55,634 nt of DNA from JBBDQZ01 sp040905705 (GCA_040905705.1 JBBDQZ010000008.1:1-55634), one strand, 5' to 3'. Numbered from the stretch's first letter, positions 28,696 to 37,266 are shown. Program-made: numbers and translations. Notes: a model not told the origin generated them from the sequence alone.

Positions 28696-28953
28696 ATGCA
28701 TAAACCCCTGACAAATCTCAAGAGGAGAGAGTATGCCGAAATTGTTTCTTTTGAATGTGGCCAAATGCTCTGCAATCGTCTGGAAGGAATGGGAATCCGA
28801 TTGGGAAAAATTATTACACGCATTAATGCTCCATTTATGAGTGGCAAAGTTATTGTGTTAATAAACGGACACCAGGTTGCCCTGGGAAGAGGGATGGCGG
28901 AAAAAATATTAGTAAAACCAATGGAAGCCGACGAAACCGGGAAAAGCCTCTAA
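28696..28953 (+). CDS. feoA: Ferrous iron transport protein A
   Basis: SH3-like cytoplasmic partner of FeoB, 85 residues. The FeoA pattern includes RLEGMGIRLGKIITRINAPFMSG and a C-terminal strand with VLINGHQVALGRGMAEKILVKP. It lies 22 bases before feoB and shares its promoter and the palindromic operator. Confidence 0.88.
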   Translation: MHKPLTNLKRREYAEIVSFECGQMLCNRLEGMGIRLGKIITRINAPFMSGKVIVLINGHQVALGRGMAEKILVKPMEADETGKSL

Positions 28954-28975
28954 AGACCCCTGAGGAGAAATGTAA

Positions 28976-30700
28976 ATGCGTTATTTATTAATGGGCAACC
29001 CAAATGCTGGCAAAAGTGCCATATTCTCACGTCTTACGGGATCCCATGTGGTCGTATCAAATTATTCGGGTACCACCGTAGAATTCATCCGGGGAAAAAT
29101 GAAGCTGGCGGATGAAACCGCCGAGTTAACGGATGTGCCTGGAGCGTATACTCTGGGACCTGCCAACAGGGCAGAACAGGTAGCTGCAGACATGTTGAAA
29201 GACGGAGATGTGATCATCAATGTCATCGATGCCACCAATATGGAAAGCAGTTTGTATCTCACATTACAGTTGCTTCAGACCGGTAAACCGGTACTAATTG
29301 TTCTAAATATGTGGGATGAAGTGCTCAAACAAAATATCAAGATTGACATTGGAAAACTTGAATCCATTTTCGGTGTCCCGGTGGTTTCAACCTCTGCTTT
29401 AAGTGGCGAAGGTATCATTTTGCTTAAAAAAAGATTGACGGAAGCACGTCCCGGATCGCTTCCTTTGGAAATAAGAAATGATAACTTGAAAGCCATCGGC
29501 CATATCGTCAGGAATACACAACAAGTGCCACAAAATGCTCCCTCCTTTTGGCAACAACTTGACTATATGACCGTGCATCCGGTATCAGGAACCCTGATTG
29601 CCCTGACAACACTTTTTCTCAGTTTTGCATTCGTTGGGTGGTTCGGGGATTGGTTGCAGGACGACGTGATAGAAGAACTTTTTAAATTTTTCTGGCTTCC
29701 TGTAGCCGAATCTATATCGGCCGGATTGGGAAGTGCCGGCTGGATACATGATATCCTGATTGGTGAGCGAATCGAAGGCCGGATCGATTTCATAGAATCA
29801 TTCGGGCTACTGACCACCGGATTATTTATTCCCATTGCCGTTGTTTTACCATATGTATTCTGTTTTTTTCTGGTACTGAGCCTGTTGGAGGATATCGGCT
29901 ATTTGCCTCGAATAGGGGTAGTAATTGACACATTGATGCAGCGTTTGGGATTACAGGGCCTTTCCATTGTACCCATCATGTTAGGCATTGGTTGTAATGT
30001 TCCCGGTGTAATGGCCGGCCGTGTACTGGAAACAAAGAAACAGCGGTTCATAGTGGCTACATTAATTGCGATTGTTGTACCCTGCATGGCACAACAAGCC
30101 ATGGTAATCGGACTGCTTGGACAGGCAGGCATCACAGGCCTATCCATTGTATACGGTACACTTTTCATACTGTGGATTGTACTGGGCATACTGATGAATC
30201 TTTTTCTAAAAGGCAAAACACCTGAAATGCTGATGGACCTGCCGCCTTTTCGATTACCATATTGGGAATCATCGCTCAAGAAAATCTACATGCGCATGAA
30301 CAGTTTTATTAAAAATGCATTGCCTTTTGTACTGCTAGGAGTTTTTATGGTAAATCTTTTATATACTATGGGGATAATCGATTTCATCAGTGATGCTTTT
30401 TCACCGGTAATTACCACGCTTTTCGGACTTCCTGGTGAGTCTGGTGCAGCACTTATAGTCGGTTTCCTGCGTAAAGATGTGGCTGTCGGCATGCTTGCAT
30501 CACTTGATATGAATTTGCATCAGCTCATCGTCGCCAGTGTAGTTCTGATGGTTTACTTCCCATGTGTTGCCACTTTTGTTGTACTTTTCAAGGAACTGGG
30601 TATATGGGATTTACTGAAACTGATTATGATTATGATTGTAGTTGTGATAATCGTAGGCGGTGGTTTGAATCTCCTGCTTGGTTTAACGGATCAAATTTAA
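28976..30700 (+). CDS. feoB: Ferrous iron transporter B, short form
   Basis: Fe2+ permease with a cytoplasmic G domain. G1 is GNPNAGKSA (residues 7-15), the switch region has TTVEFIRGK, G3 is DVPGAYTL, and G4 reads NMWD. The membrane part carries two Gate motifs, including LGIGCNVPGVMAGR. At 574 residues it is shorter than enterobacterial FeoB (about 770), with a compact linker after the G domain. Its start has a good Shine-Dalgarno, GAGGAG, about nine bases upstream. Confidence 0.94.
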   Translation: MRYLLMGNPNAGKSAIFSRLTGSHVVVSNYSGTTVEFIRGKMKLADETAELTDVPGAYTLGPANRAEQVAADMLKDGDVIINVIDATNMESSLYLTLQLLQTGKPVLIVLNMWDEVLKQNIKIDIGKLESIFGVPVVSTSALSGEGIILLKKRLTEARPGSLPLEIRNDNLKAIGHIVRNTQQVPQNAPSFWQQLDYMTVHPVSGTLIALTTLFLSFAFVGWFGDWLQDDVIEELFKFFWLPVAESISAGLGSAGWIHDILIGERIEGRIDFIESFGLLTTGLFIPIAVVLPYVFCFFLVLSLLEDIGYLPRIGVVIDTLMQRLGLQGLSIVPIMLGIGCNVPGVMAGRVLETKKQRFIVATLIAIVVPCMAQQAMVIGLLGQAGITGLSIVYGTLFILWIVLGILMNLFLKGKTPEMLMDLPPFRLPYWESSLKKIYMRMNSFIKNALPFVLLGVFMVNLLYTMGIIDFISDAFSPVITTLFGLPGESGAALIVGFLRKDVAVGMLASLDMNLHQLIVASVVLMVYFPCVATFVVLFKELGIWDLLKLIMIMIVVVIIVGGGLNLLLGLTDQI

Positions 30701-30929
30701 TTATCCCGGTAACTCACATTGCGCCGCCACATTAATCCGTCAAAAAATAGATGATGCCTGACTTGATAAACCAACGTGTCACTTTTGGCATATGTAAAAA
30801 AGTCTGTTACTCCGGTCCATTTCCGATGCGATACGGACTATTGGAAATAGCAGGAAAGAACTCAACAATAAACATAAAAACCCTTATGATTTTGAAAAAT
30901 GTTAACTGATCAACTTTCGTGAACAGATA

Positions 30930-31397
30930 TTATTGAACTCTGAGAATACCCACCATACCGGATAGATAATGTCCCGGAAATGTGCAAACGTAATCATAAT
31001 CGCCGGGAGTTTCCGGAACGGTAAATTCAATACTCGAGGTTTCTCCGCCGCCTATCATTTCCGTACGGGCTATAATTCCGCTTTCGAATTCAGGGGCAAT
31101 GTACATGTTGTCACGCGCCATCATGGAGGCCATAGCAAACGCATCCAAATCAACATCCAGGTCAATAATCGCAAGGTTGTGCGCCATCGATTCCTTTGGC
31201 ATATTACTTACCGTTTCGAAAATAATTTTAATTTGTTCACCGGGTTTAGCCTCAATCAGGCTAACATCAAATTTCATATTATCAGTCCCTTTCACATGAA
31301 TGGTGCGAACATCATCCATGCCATTGACGGCTTTGGCTGAAAAAGCAATAAAAAAGACAATAAATATTGGAAATAGTGTTTTAATAATTGTTTTCAT
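30930..31397 (-). CDS. Type 1 copper protein, azurin/auracyanin-like
   Basis: Periplasmic blue-copper electron carrier of 155 residues with a signal peptide (about 1-23). Copper ligands fit the auracyanin spacing: His73 in MAHNLA, Cys138, His143 and Met148 in CTFPGHYLSGMVG (C-x4-H-x4-M). It closes the nirK operon on the minus strand, 45 bases after the second cupredoxin gene, so it is a likely electron donor to the nitrite reductase. The 229-base gap to the convergent feoB shows no clear terminator hairpin. Confidence 0.88.
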   Translation of the reverse strand: MKTIIKTLFPIFIVFFIAFSAKAVNGMDDVRTIHVKGTDNMKFDVSLIEAKPGEQIKIIFETVSNMPKESMAHNLAIIDLDVDLDAFAMASMMARDNMYIAPEFESGIIARTEMIGGGETSSIEFTVPETPGDYDYVCTFPGHYLSGMVGILRVQ

Positions 31398-31442
31398 AGT
31401 AATTGATTATATTTACGTTATACGTGTATGTTTAAATTGACT

Positions 31443-31877
31443 TTAGTTGGATATTTCGGTTATGGTTTGATCGGAAACTGCTATGATTTTGCCCTTATGG
31501 CCCATTAGCTCATGGGGCAGGCAAAAATAGTTGTATTCGCCCGGCACGGTGACCGTCAGAAACCACTCTTCCCCTGCCGACAAAATACCGGAATCAAACG
31601 AGTCGGCTCCTTCGGGAATCCCAAGGTCGCGCCGGTTCTCCGGATGATAGGCGGTTACGGTATGCAGCCCTTCCTTCACCTCAAAACGTACCACATCACC
31701 CATACGGATTTGCACCGTCGCAGGTTCAAAACGTGCATTTTTATGAATACCCAGAACGAAAACCGAAACGGTATCCTGCTCAAGGGCCATTGTAGTCGTT
31801 AACGTTCCCGGAGGTGTCGATAACCCGTCGAAAGCATGCAAAAAAAGGATGATGATATAAATAAAAGCACCTTTCAT
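31443..31877 (-). CDS. Plastocyanin/amicyanin-like cupredoxin
   Basis: Exported cupredoxin of 144 residues. The N-terminal ligand is His72 (EGLHTVTAYHP); the C-terminal loop reads FCLPHELMGHKGK with Cys119 and His122. Met125 stands at Cys+6, the amicyanin axial position, whereas the plastocyanin axial position, Cys+8, is His127. The start overlaps the SCO stop by four bases, so it is co-translated with the copper-delivery protein. It is a probable electron carrier to NirK. Confidence 0.85.
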   Translation of the reverse strand: MKGAFIYIIILFLHAFDGLSTPPGTLTTTMALEQDTVSVFVLGIHKNARFEPATVQIRMGDVVRFEVKEGLHTVTAYHPENRRDLGIPEGADSFDSGILSAGEEWFLTVTVPGEYNYFCLPHELMGHKGKIIAVSDQTITEISN

Positions 31878-32497
31878 TGAAATTTTTCTTTTGCAATATG
31901 TTCAATGTTTGTAACCGCTTCATCAAGCGATGCCTGAAGTCCGGATATTCTGACGGCAATTTTCCCCTCATCATCCAGCACCGTAATCAGGTTGGAGTGT
32001 TCAAAATGCCCGTCATTGCGTTCGCGATACTGAACACCCAGCAGCATTGCCAGTTCACGTATAGATGAATGATCTGCGGTTACGAAACTCCAATTCGGGA
32101 TGTCCAGTTGTTCCCTCTCTGCATATTCTTTCAATGCCTTTGGCGAATCGTTTCGATAATCAAAGCTCACTGCGAGGACCTGCATCTGTTCTTTTACCTG
32201 TTGATCCAGCTGTTTGTAAAGATTCCAGGTCCTTTGGATGAGAACCGGACAGGTTCCCGTACATTGGCCATAAAACATTACAACAACGAGAGGTTGACCG
32301 GCAAAATCTCCAAGCACAAGCGCCTCATTATCCTGATTGATCCATTCCGTTTGGACATGAAAAAGACTCTGTTCATGCGGAACATTTACGGCTTCCAAAG
32401 AAACCGGTGTGTGTGTGCTGATCTCATGCTGGGCAAACAACTGAAGAGGCAAAAGCCCTGCGAGTGTGAGCAGCAGTAATTTTATTATAGTCATCAT
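31874..32497 (-). CDS. SCO1/SenC family copper chaperone
   Basis: Thioredoxin-fold copper-delivery protein of 207 residues with a signal peptide (ending LFAQ). The copper site CxxxC is Cys79/Cys83 in GQCTGTCP, and the distal ligand His167 lies in FEHSNLITVLDD. Its ATG overlaps the upstream FGE-like stop by four bases. SCO proteins usually serve cytochrome oxidase CuA; here the operon points to copper loading of NirK or the cupredoxins, which is an inference. Confidence 0.92.
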   Translation of the reverse strand: MMTIIKLLLLTLAGLLPLQLFAQHEISTHTPVSLEAVNVPHEQSLFHVQTEWINQDNEALVLGDFAGQPLVVVMFYGQCTGTCPVLIQRTWNLYKQLDQQVKEQMQVLAVSFDYRNDSPKALKEYAEREQLDIPNWSFVTADHSSIRELAMLLGVQYRERNDGHFEHSNLITVLDDEGKIAVRISGLQASLDEAVTNIEHIAKEKFQ

Positions 32498-33291
32498 AAT
32501 TGTTCCCGTTTTATATTTTTAGATAGTGGACGATCGTAGGCACAGCGGAATCCCATCATACCGGTAGTACTTGTTGCACGAAAACTCATCCGGGTGATAT
32601 AGCGGATCGACATGGCATAGCTGTAAATAGTCGCATCTCCTTTCATTCGACCCACAGTGCCGCAATCAAGTGATATTTCCGATCCCACAGGTGGTTTGAA
32701 ATCATCCACCCACTCCATAACCAGTCCGAACTGATCGCTAATTCCGTATCGGTTTTCGATACCGGTAGATTCCACGGGCTGCACCTGATTAGCATCCACC
32801 GCCGAATACCATCCGATCAATTCCGTACTGAAACGGTCAGCTTCAGCCTGGGACTCAAAGTCCATCGCCTGTGCAGAGTATTCCCATTCATTAATAGTGG
32901 GAAGCCGGCCACCTTTCCAACTACAGTAAGCATTAGCTGCAAACCAGGATACCCGTATCACCGGTTTGTTATAAGCGGATTCACTGTCGACTTCCATATC
33001 CCCCATCCAATGTCTCAGATATCCTGACGCTGCATACAGAGAAGGAATTTGTGATCTTCTCCATGATGGGTTATCCTTCAGAAATTCAAGATATTGCCGA
33101 TTGGTTACGGCGGTACGATCGAGATGAAACGAGTCAACTACAATCGGTTCCCCCTCCACTTCGGGAAGCACAGAGTGAAAATTACCGCCGGGAATTTCAA
33201 CGGCTGCACTTTGCGCATGAATCGATGTCGCAACCCCGATAATCGTCAACAGACTCAATAATATTTGTAAGTGTATCGATGACGGATTCAT
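32494..33291 (-). CDS. Formylglycine-generating-enzyme-fold protein, NirV-like
   Basis: SUMF1/FGE-domain protein of 265 residues with a signal peptide (ending IHAQ). FGE-fold patterns include VTNRQYLEFL, RVSWFAANAYCSWKGGRLPTINEWEY and a C-terminal MSFRATSTTGMMGFRCA. It lies 51 bases after nirK. NirV, the partner gene of nirK in Rhodobacter and relatives, belongs to this same fold, so a NirV-type role in nitrite reductase maturation is the best guess. Its export fits the periplasmic location of NirK. Confidence 0.82.
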   Translation of the reverse strand: MNPSSIHLQILLSLLTIIGVATSIHAQSAAVEIPGGNFHSVLPEVEGEPIVVDSFHLDRTAVTNRQYLEFLKDNPSWRRSQIPSLYAASGYLRHWMGDMEVDSESAYNKPVIRVSWFAANAYCSWKGGRLPTINEWEYSAQAMDFESQAEADRFSTELIGWYSAVDANQVQPVESTGIENRYGISDQFGLVMEWVDDFKPPVGSEISLDCGTVGRMKGDATIYSYAMSIRYITRMSFRATSTTGMMGFRCAYDRPLSKNIKREQL

Positions 33292-33342
33292 GTAGCTCAG
33301 ATATATTAAATTTCCTGGATCGCTGAGATGCTTCCGGGGTTG

Positions 33343-34476
33343 TTATTGACGCGGGCCGGCTTTCAGTGTACCCGTGGCACCTTTTTCAGCATCGGCAAAT
33401 TCATGGTCAATAAGAATGTAACTGCCTTCTTCAGGCACGATGAACTCAATAGTAGCTGAGCTGGACGCACCCAGTAAAACCGTTTGCATACCACGCATTT
33501 CATTAAAGGGGTGCCCTTCCATCCATACTTTATCAAATATAGCTCCGATCACATGGAAACTGGAAGTGAGGCTCGGGCCGTTATTCGAAAAGTGAATTCG
33601 CACTCTTTCACCGGCATTGGCTTCAAGCGGTTGATCGTGAAGTATGGTTTGATGACCATTGAATACAACATGAGATGGTTGCTTTTTCTGTGCACTCTCA
33701 AAATCGTATTGATAAAGATCGCCATTACCTTCTCTCAAATAGTATTCGGATTGAACAACTACCCATTCCCGGTCCACTATCTCATCAGTTTCAAATCCGT
33801 CTTTAGGAGATACCACGACAACACCATGTTGTCCCATGGCTGTATGCATTAATACACTTGGAGTACCGCAGTGATAGATATACGTTCCGGGATAGTTGGC
33901 CACCCAATCGAACCTGATTGTTTCACCGGGTGCGATGGTTCTCCATTTGTCATCTTTTGCAACCGTACCGGCATGGAAATCCATGGAATGCGGCATGGGC
34001 ATAATAGCCGGTTCGAAATTCATATAATTGTTGTCCGCAATCTCTTTTAAAAAATCGGAGGAGGGATTCGATCCCGGTTCTGCAATGCTTACAATTTCGT
34101 CAGATCGATTTTTCATGGTAAATGTAATTCTATCTCCTTCACGAACATGAATTACAGGACCCGGAACCATTCCTCCGAACGTCCATGCCCGATACCGTTG
34201 GCCATCGGCTACATCCAATTCCTGAACATAGGTGTCAAGCCTGATATCATGATGTTTGTTTCCCTCATAGTTGAGTGGCTTTATATTCGGCAGCATGGTG
34301 ACATATTCACCGACTACCGGAGGCCCGTCGTAATCTTCGGTGTACACCTCAGCTTCCGGCATCCCGAAGGTCATGCCGTCTAATGTATACTCCGTATGCT
34401 GTGCCTGAATCCGGAAAACTCCGGCTGTTACAAGTAAAATAAAGATTGGCAGGAATATTCTTATTAAAGGTTTCAT
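33343..34476 (-). CDS. nirK: Copper-containing nitrite reductase
   Basis: Periplasmic enzyme that reduces nitrite to nitric oxide, 377 residues with a signal peptide (ending IQAQ). The type 1 copper ligands His163, Cys203 and His211 are present. The type 2 ligands His168, His202 and His358 and the catalytic Asp166 and His308 are all present. The axial type 1 ligand, normally Met five residues after His211, is Gln216 (TAMGQHG), with a Met two residues earlier. An insert near 125-155 lengthens the loop before the MDFH motif. It is the first gene of a five-gene minus-strand operon. Confidence 0.93.
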   Translation of the reverse strand: MKPLIRIFLPIFILLVTAGVFRIQAQHTEYTLDGMTFGMPEAEVYTEDYDGPPVVGEYVTMLPNIKPLNYEGNKHHDIRLDTYVQELDVADGQRYRAWTFGGMVPGPVIHVREGDRITFTMKNRSDEIVSIAEPGSNPSSDFLKEIADNNYMNFEPAIMPMPHSMDFHAGTVAKDDKWRTIAPGETIRFDWVANYPGTYIYHCGTPSVLMHTAMGQHGVVVVSPKDGFETDEIVDREWVVVQSEYYLREGNGDLYQYDFESAQKKQPSHVVFNGHQTILHDQPLEANAGERVRIHFSNNGPSLTSSFHVIGAIFDKVWMEGHPFNEMRGMQTVLLGASSSATIEFIVPEEGSYILIDHEFADAEKGATGTLKAGPRQ

Positions 34477-34548
34477 GAGTTTACAATGTTATTGGTGGTT
34501 AAAGAACTGTTTAATATGATGATTTCTATCCGGCGTGTGTTAAATATG

Positions 34549-34597
34549 ATCTTAAATAAGATAAAAGACTATTATATATTAATATATAATATTAATA
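34549..34597. promoter_or_regulatory. Two palindromes in the nirK upstream region
   Basis: ATCTTA-AA-TAAGAT (34549-34562) and TATTAATAT-ATA-ATATTAATA (34577-34597) are perfect inverted repeats 73 to 121 bases upstream of the nirK start. Neither matches the usual FNR/DNR or NsrR consensus exactly. The rest of the 437-base gap 34477-34913 is AT-rich without a supported gene, apart from the ArsR-type operator. Confidence 0.4.
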
Positions 34598-34854
34598 ACA
34601 TATTACCAAACAAATTTATATTTCAACCAATCCGGCAGGCCTGCAAAATTCTGCTCCGGAATCTCAGGCAAAGGGATTTTGTGCTTGAACAGCGGAACCG
34701 CCCATTGCTGCCATTAAAATAGTAGGAAAATGTTTTTCATATACCCCCAATGTGACAGATACACAAGATCATAGCATTCAAAAGGGCATATACACTAATC
34801 CATATTATTAGAACGGCAACCACGTCCATTAAATGAATATTGAAATCGTCTTAC

Positions 34855-34878
34855 TATAATCGTTATATTACGATTATA
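34855..34878. promoter_or_regulatory. ArsR-type operator upstream of the arsR remnant
   Basis: TATAATCGT and ACGATTATA are perfect nine-base arms separated by TATATT, 35 bases before the arsR start. The position and symmetry are what an ArsR dimer site should have. It is intact although the gene it would control is broken. Confidence 0.7.
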
Positions 34879-34913
34879 TATAGTTATGAAATCCTTTCAC
34901 GCAATGAACGGCC

Positions 34914-35220
34914 ATGGCCACACTTGAAAGCACTCCGATCCGTATCACCGGTGTGGATATTAACGATCCGGCCAGTATCCGGGCTGCGCAGCTTTCCAAA
35001 GCTTTGGGACACCCTGTTCGACTGGCTATTTTGAAATTACTTACGAAACAGGAAAATTGCTTTTGCTACAGTAGTTGGCCCACTGGTGGAAGTACCGGTA
35101 TTGATCGGGCTGGTACATGTAAGCCTCTATTTTCTCAGAAAACATTTTGGTGGCGTGGCCTATAATGAGGGGCACGAGACAGAAGCCGTCATAAGCCCAG
35201 GCGAGATTTATGATAATTAA
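34914..35220 (+). pseudogene. Ars operon deletion scar: arsR 5' end fused out of frame to acr3 3' end
   Basis: From ATG 34914 the frame reads as an ArsR-family N-terminus (QLSKALGHPVRLAILKLL, then QENCFC). At about 35061-35066 the similarity stops. From there another frame reads FATVVGPLVEVPVLIGLV and on to a TAA at 35218-35220, which is the C-terminal membrane segment and tail of an Acr3 arsenite exporter. The join falls on TTTTGC, which fits both genes. Most of arsR, most of acr3 and anything between them are missing. The ArsR frame would run about 83 codons with a nonsense tail. Confidence 0.85.
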
Positions 35221-35288
35221 AGTTATTCCAAAAAAGATTTTATATTTACTCCACTTTTCAAAATACGTCCTCACCAAATTCTTCCATC

Positions 35289-35777
35289 ATGCCATCATTC
35301 GACATTGTAAACGAACTCAACGAACAGGAGGTAGACAATGCCGTCAACAATACAATAAAGGAGGTTTCAACCCGATACGATTTCAAGGGATTGTATACGG
35401 AAGTAAACTTTTCAAGAAAGGAGAAACGCATCAATATTGTTGCCGCCGAAAACATGAAATTGAAGGCTGTCAAAGAGATGCTTGCCAAACATTTTATAAA
35501 AAGAGGGCTGGATCCAAAAGTACTTGAATTCGGCGGGGAAGAAGGTACCAGCTCCGGTGCCATAAAAGAGAGTGCCATCATCAAAGAGGGTATTGATCGC
35601 GATACAGCAAAAAAAATTGTAAAAGAGATCAAAAATACAAAGCTGAAAGTACAACCGGCCATTCAGGATGACCGAATACGTGTTACAAGTAAAAAAATTG
35701 ACGACCTGCAGGAAGTGATTCAAGTTCTTAAATCCAAAAAATTCAACGTCCCTCTCCAATTTGTCAATATGAAGTAA
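35289..35777 (+). CDS. yajQ: YajQ family nucleotide-binding protein
   Basis: Full-length YajQ (162 residues) with MPSFDIVNELNEQEVDNAV at the start, RYDFKG, and GLDPKVLEFGGEE in the middle. Members bind nucleic acids, and some bind cyclic di-GMP. It is a single gene directly after the ars scar, converging with the thioesterase gene. Confidence 0.95.
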   Translation: MPSFDIVNELNEQEVDNAVNNTIKEVSTRYDFKGLYTEVNFSRKEKRINIVAAENMKLKAVKEMLAKHFIKRGLDPKVLEFGGEEGTSSGAIKESAIIKEGIDRDTAKKIVKEIKNTKLKVQPAIQDDRIRVTSKKIDDLQEVIQVLKSKKFNVPLQFVNMK

Positions 35778-35859
35778 AGATGGCCCATACCTGGAAAGCC
35801 GCATCAACCGAATGCTATTGAATCAATTACAATTGTTGGGGAGTATGTTGAATCCGGTA

Positions 35860-36321
35860 CTATTTTTTTATATACCCACGATCAAAACCTGTAAGCGATT
35901 CGGATTGATCAAGTAATTTAGCCGTAGCAGAAGCTTTTATTTCGTTATCCTGGACAATTTCGGCTTCTAAAAAATACAAAGAATGCGAACTTCTTTTTAT
36001 GATAGCTGATACCCATGCCTCTCGCTCTGTCAGAACAGGATGGTGAAATCTAACGTTCATTTCGGCGGTTAAAGCTGCTTTTCCTTGTGCAAACACACAA
36101 TTACACATTGCACTGTCCAGGATCAATGAAACTATTCCCCCATGCAATATGCCTGAATAACCTTGATACCCGTCATTACATTGAAATTTGGCCGTTAGGC
36201 GTTCTTCTTCAATCTTTTCAAATCTTAAGTGCAGACCATCTTCATTTTCAGAACCACAGGCTATACACCTTGAGTGGATCTGCTCAATGTTTCCGGATAC
36301 TGATTTTTTTGCTGGTTCCAT
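35860..36321 (-). CDS. PaaI-type hotdog thioesterase
   Basis: Protein of 153 residues with the hotdog acyl-CoA thioesterase signature GYQGYSGILHGGIVSLILDSAM and the following strand AEMNVRFHHPV. The N-terminus has CIACGSENEDGLHLRF, a Cys pair common in this subfamily. Substrate not determined. It is divergent from fur. Confidence 0.85.
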   Translation of the reverse strand: MEPAKKSVSGNIEQIHSRCIACGSENEDGLHLRFEKIEEERLTAKFQCNDGYQGYSGILHGGIVSLILDSAMCNCVFAQGKAALTAEMNVRFHHPVLTEREAWVSAIIKRSSHSLYFLEAEIVQDNEIKASATAKLLDQSESLTGFDRGYIKK

Positions 36322-36430
36322 AAAGATTATTTGTTTTTTCGATGAATGCAGAGGTCAGAATAAAAAATGCAAATAATTGTCTGCTTTGAAAAACCACGGA
36401 CTTGAGTTTCTAATTCATATTATATATCAT

Positions 36431-36449
36431 AATAATGATAATCATTTTC
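36431..36449. promoter_or_regulatory. Fur box upstream of fur
   Basis: AATAATGATAATCATTTTC matches the classical 19-base Fur consensus at 17 positions by my alignment. It ends 18 bases before the fur ATG, so autoregulation is likely. It could also affect the divergent thioesterase gene at 36321. Confidence 0.8.
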
Positions 36450-36467
36450 ATTTAGAATATTTTAGAC

Positions 36468-36920
36468 ATGATACATAACACACAGAAATTGCTCAACAAG
36501 TTTCATAACATGGGGTTTCGTGTTACAAAGCCAAGACAGGCAATCTGGAAAGTATTGAGCAATACCATCGGGCATTTGTCCGCGGAAGAAATCTATCTGA
36601 AAGTATATAAAAAATATCCGAAGATCGGTTTAACGACAGTATACCGTAACCTCGAGATTATGGAGAAAATGGGTCTGGTTAAAAAATATTATTTCGGCGA
36701 CGGCCGCCACCGGTATGAATTGCTCCAAAACCCATTAAAGCCAAATTATCATCATCATTTGGTATGTACAGGTTGCAGACGTGTCATTGATTTTGATGAT
36801 TTTGATAATGAGGAAATCAACTTACTCAAGAAAGTCGAAAAGGTGTTGTCGCAAAAACACAATTTTGAAATAGCCGGACATCTCATTCAGTTTTATGGAT
36901 TCTGTAAATCATGCAATTAA
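36468..36920 (+). CDS. fur: Fur family metalloregulator
   Basis: Protein of 150 residues with the Fur winged-helix start FRVTKPRQAIWKVLSN, recognition region IGLTTVYRNLEIMEKMGLV, and regulatory metal motif HHHHLVCTGC. The two structural CxxC pairs (CTGC and CKSC) are complete. The Fur box directly upstream supports iron sensing, though a Zur or PerR role cannot be excluded from sequence alone. The broken CooC-like gene begins six bases downstream. Confidence 0.88.
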   Translation: MIHNTQKLLNKFHNMGFRVTKPRQAIWKVLSNTIGHLSAEEIYLKVYKKYPKIGLTTVYRNLEIMEKMGLVKKYYFGDGRHRYELLQNPLKPNYHHHLVCTGCRRVIDFDDFDNEEINLLKKVEKVLSQKHNFEIAGHLIQFYGFCKSCN

Positions 36921-36926
36921 AAAATT

Positions 36927-37266
36927 GTGTCCAAAAAGAAAAGGGACATGAACTCACTTATTGGAAAAAGGATTTTGGTATGTGATAAAGGAGACGGCGG
37001 AAAAAGTTCGGTTATTACCATATTGGCACATTTCCTGCATTCAAAGGATTATAAAGTGATATTACTGGACGGAGATGCTTTTAATCCGGGTGGATTAAGA
37101 CAACTTATAGCTGGCGAAACGGATATTTAGCAGCCTCTTATCGACTTTTTCAGAGGCAGGGCGAAAGTAACGTGTCCTGTTGATGAATCATCTCAATGGT
37201 GTGCTTAACACAGATTATGAATCGGTTGAATTAGAAAATTATGGAGGCGCTACTCGGAGTTTTTAA
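36927..37266 (+). pseudogene. Broken CooC/MinD-like P-loop ATPase
   Basis: From GTG 36927 or ATG 36948 the frame starts as a CooC-type ATPase: KRILVCDKGDGGKSSV (Walker A-like), then VILLDGDAFNPGGL. TAG at 37128-37130 stops it after about 67 codons. The same frame continues as QPLIDFFRGRAKVTCPVDES, the expected next segment of such proteins. A further frame gives LNTDYESVELENYGGA before TAA at 37264-37266. Stop, deletion and frameshift together make a pseudogene. CooC proteins load nickel into CO dehydrogenase; what this one served is unknown. Confidence 0.75.
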
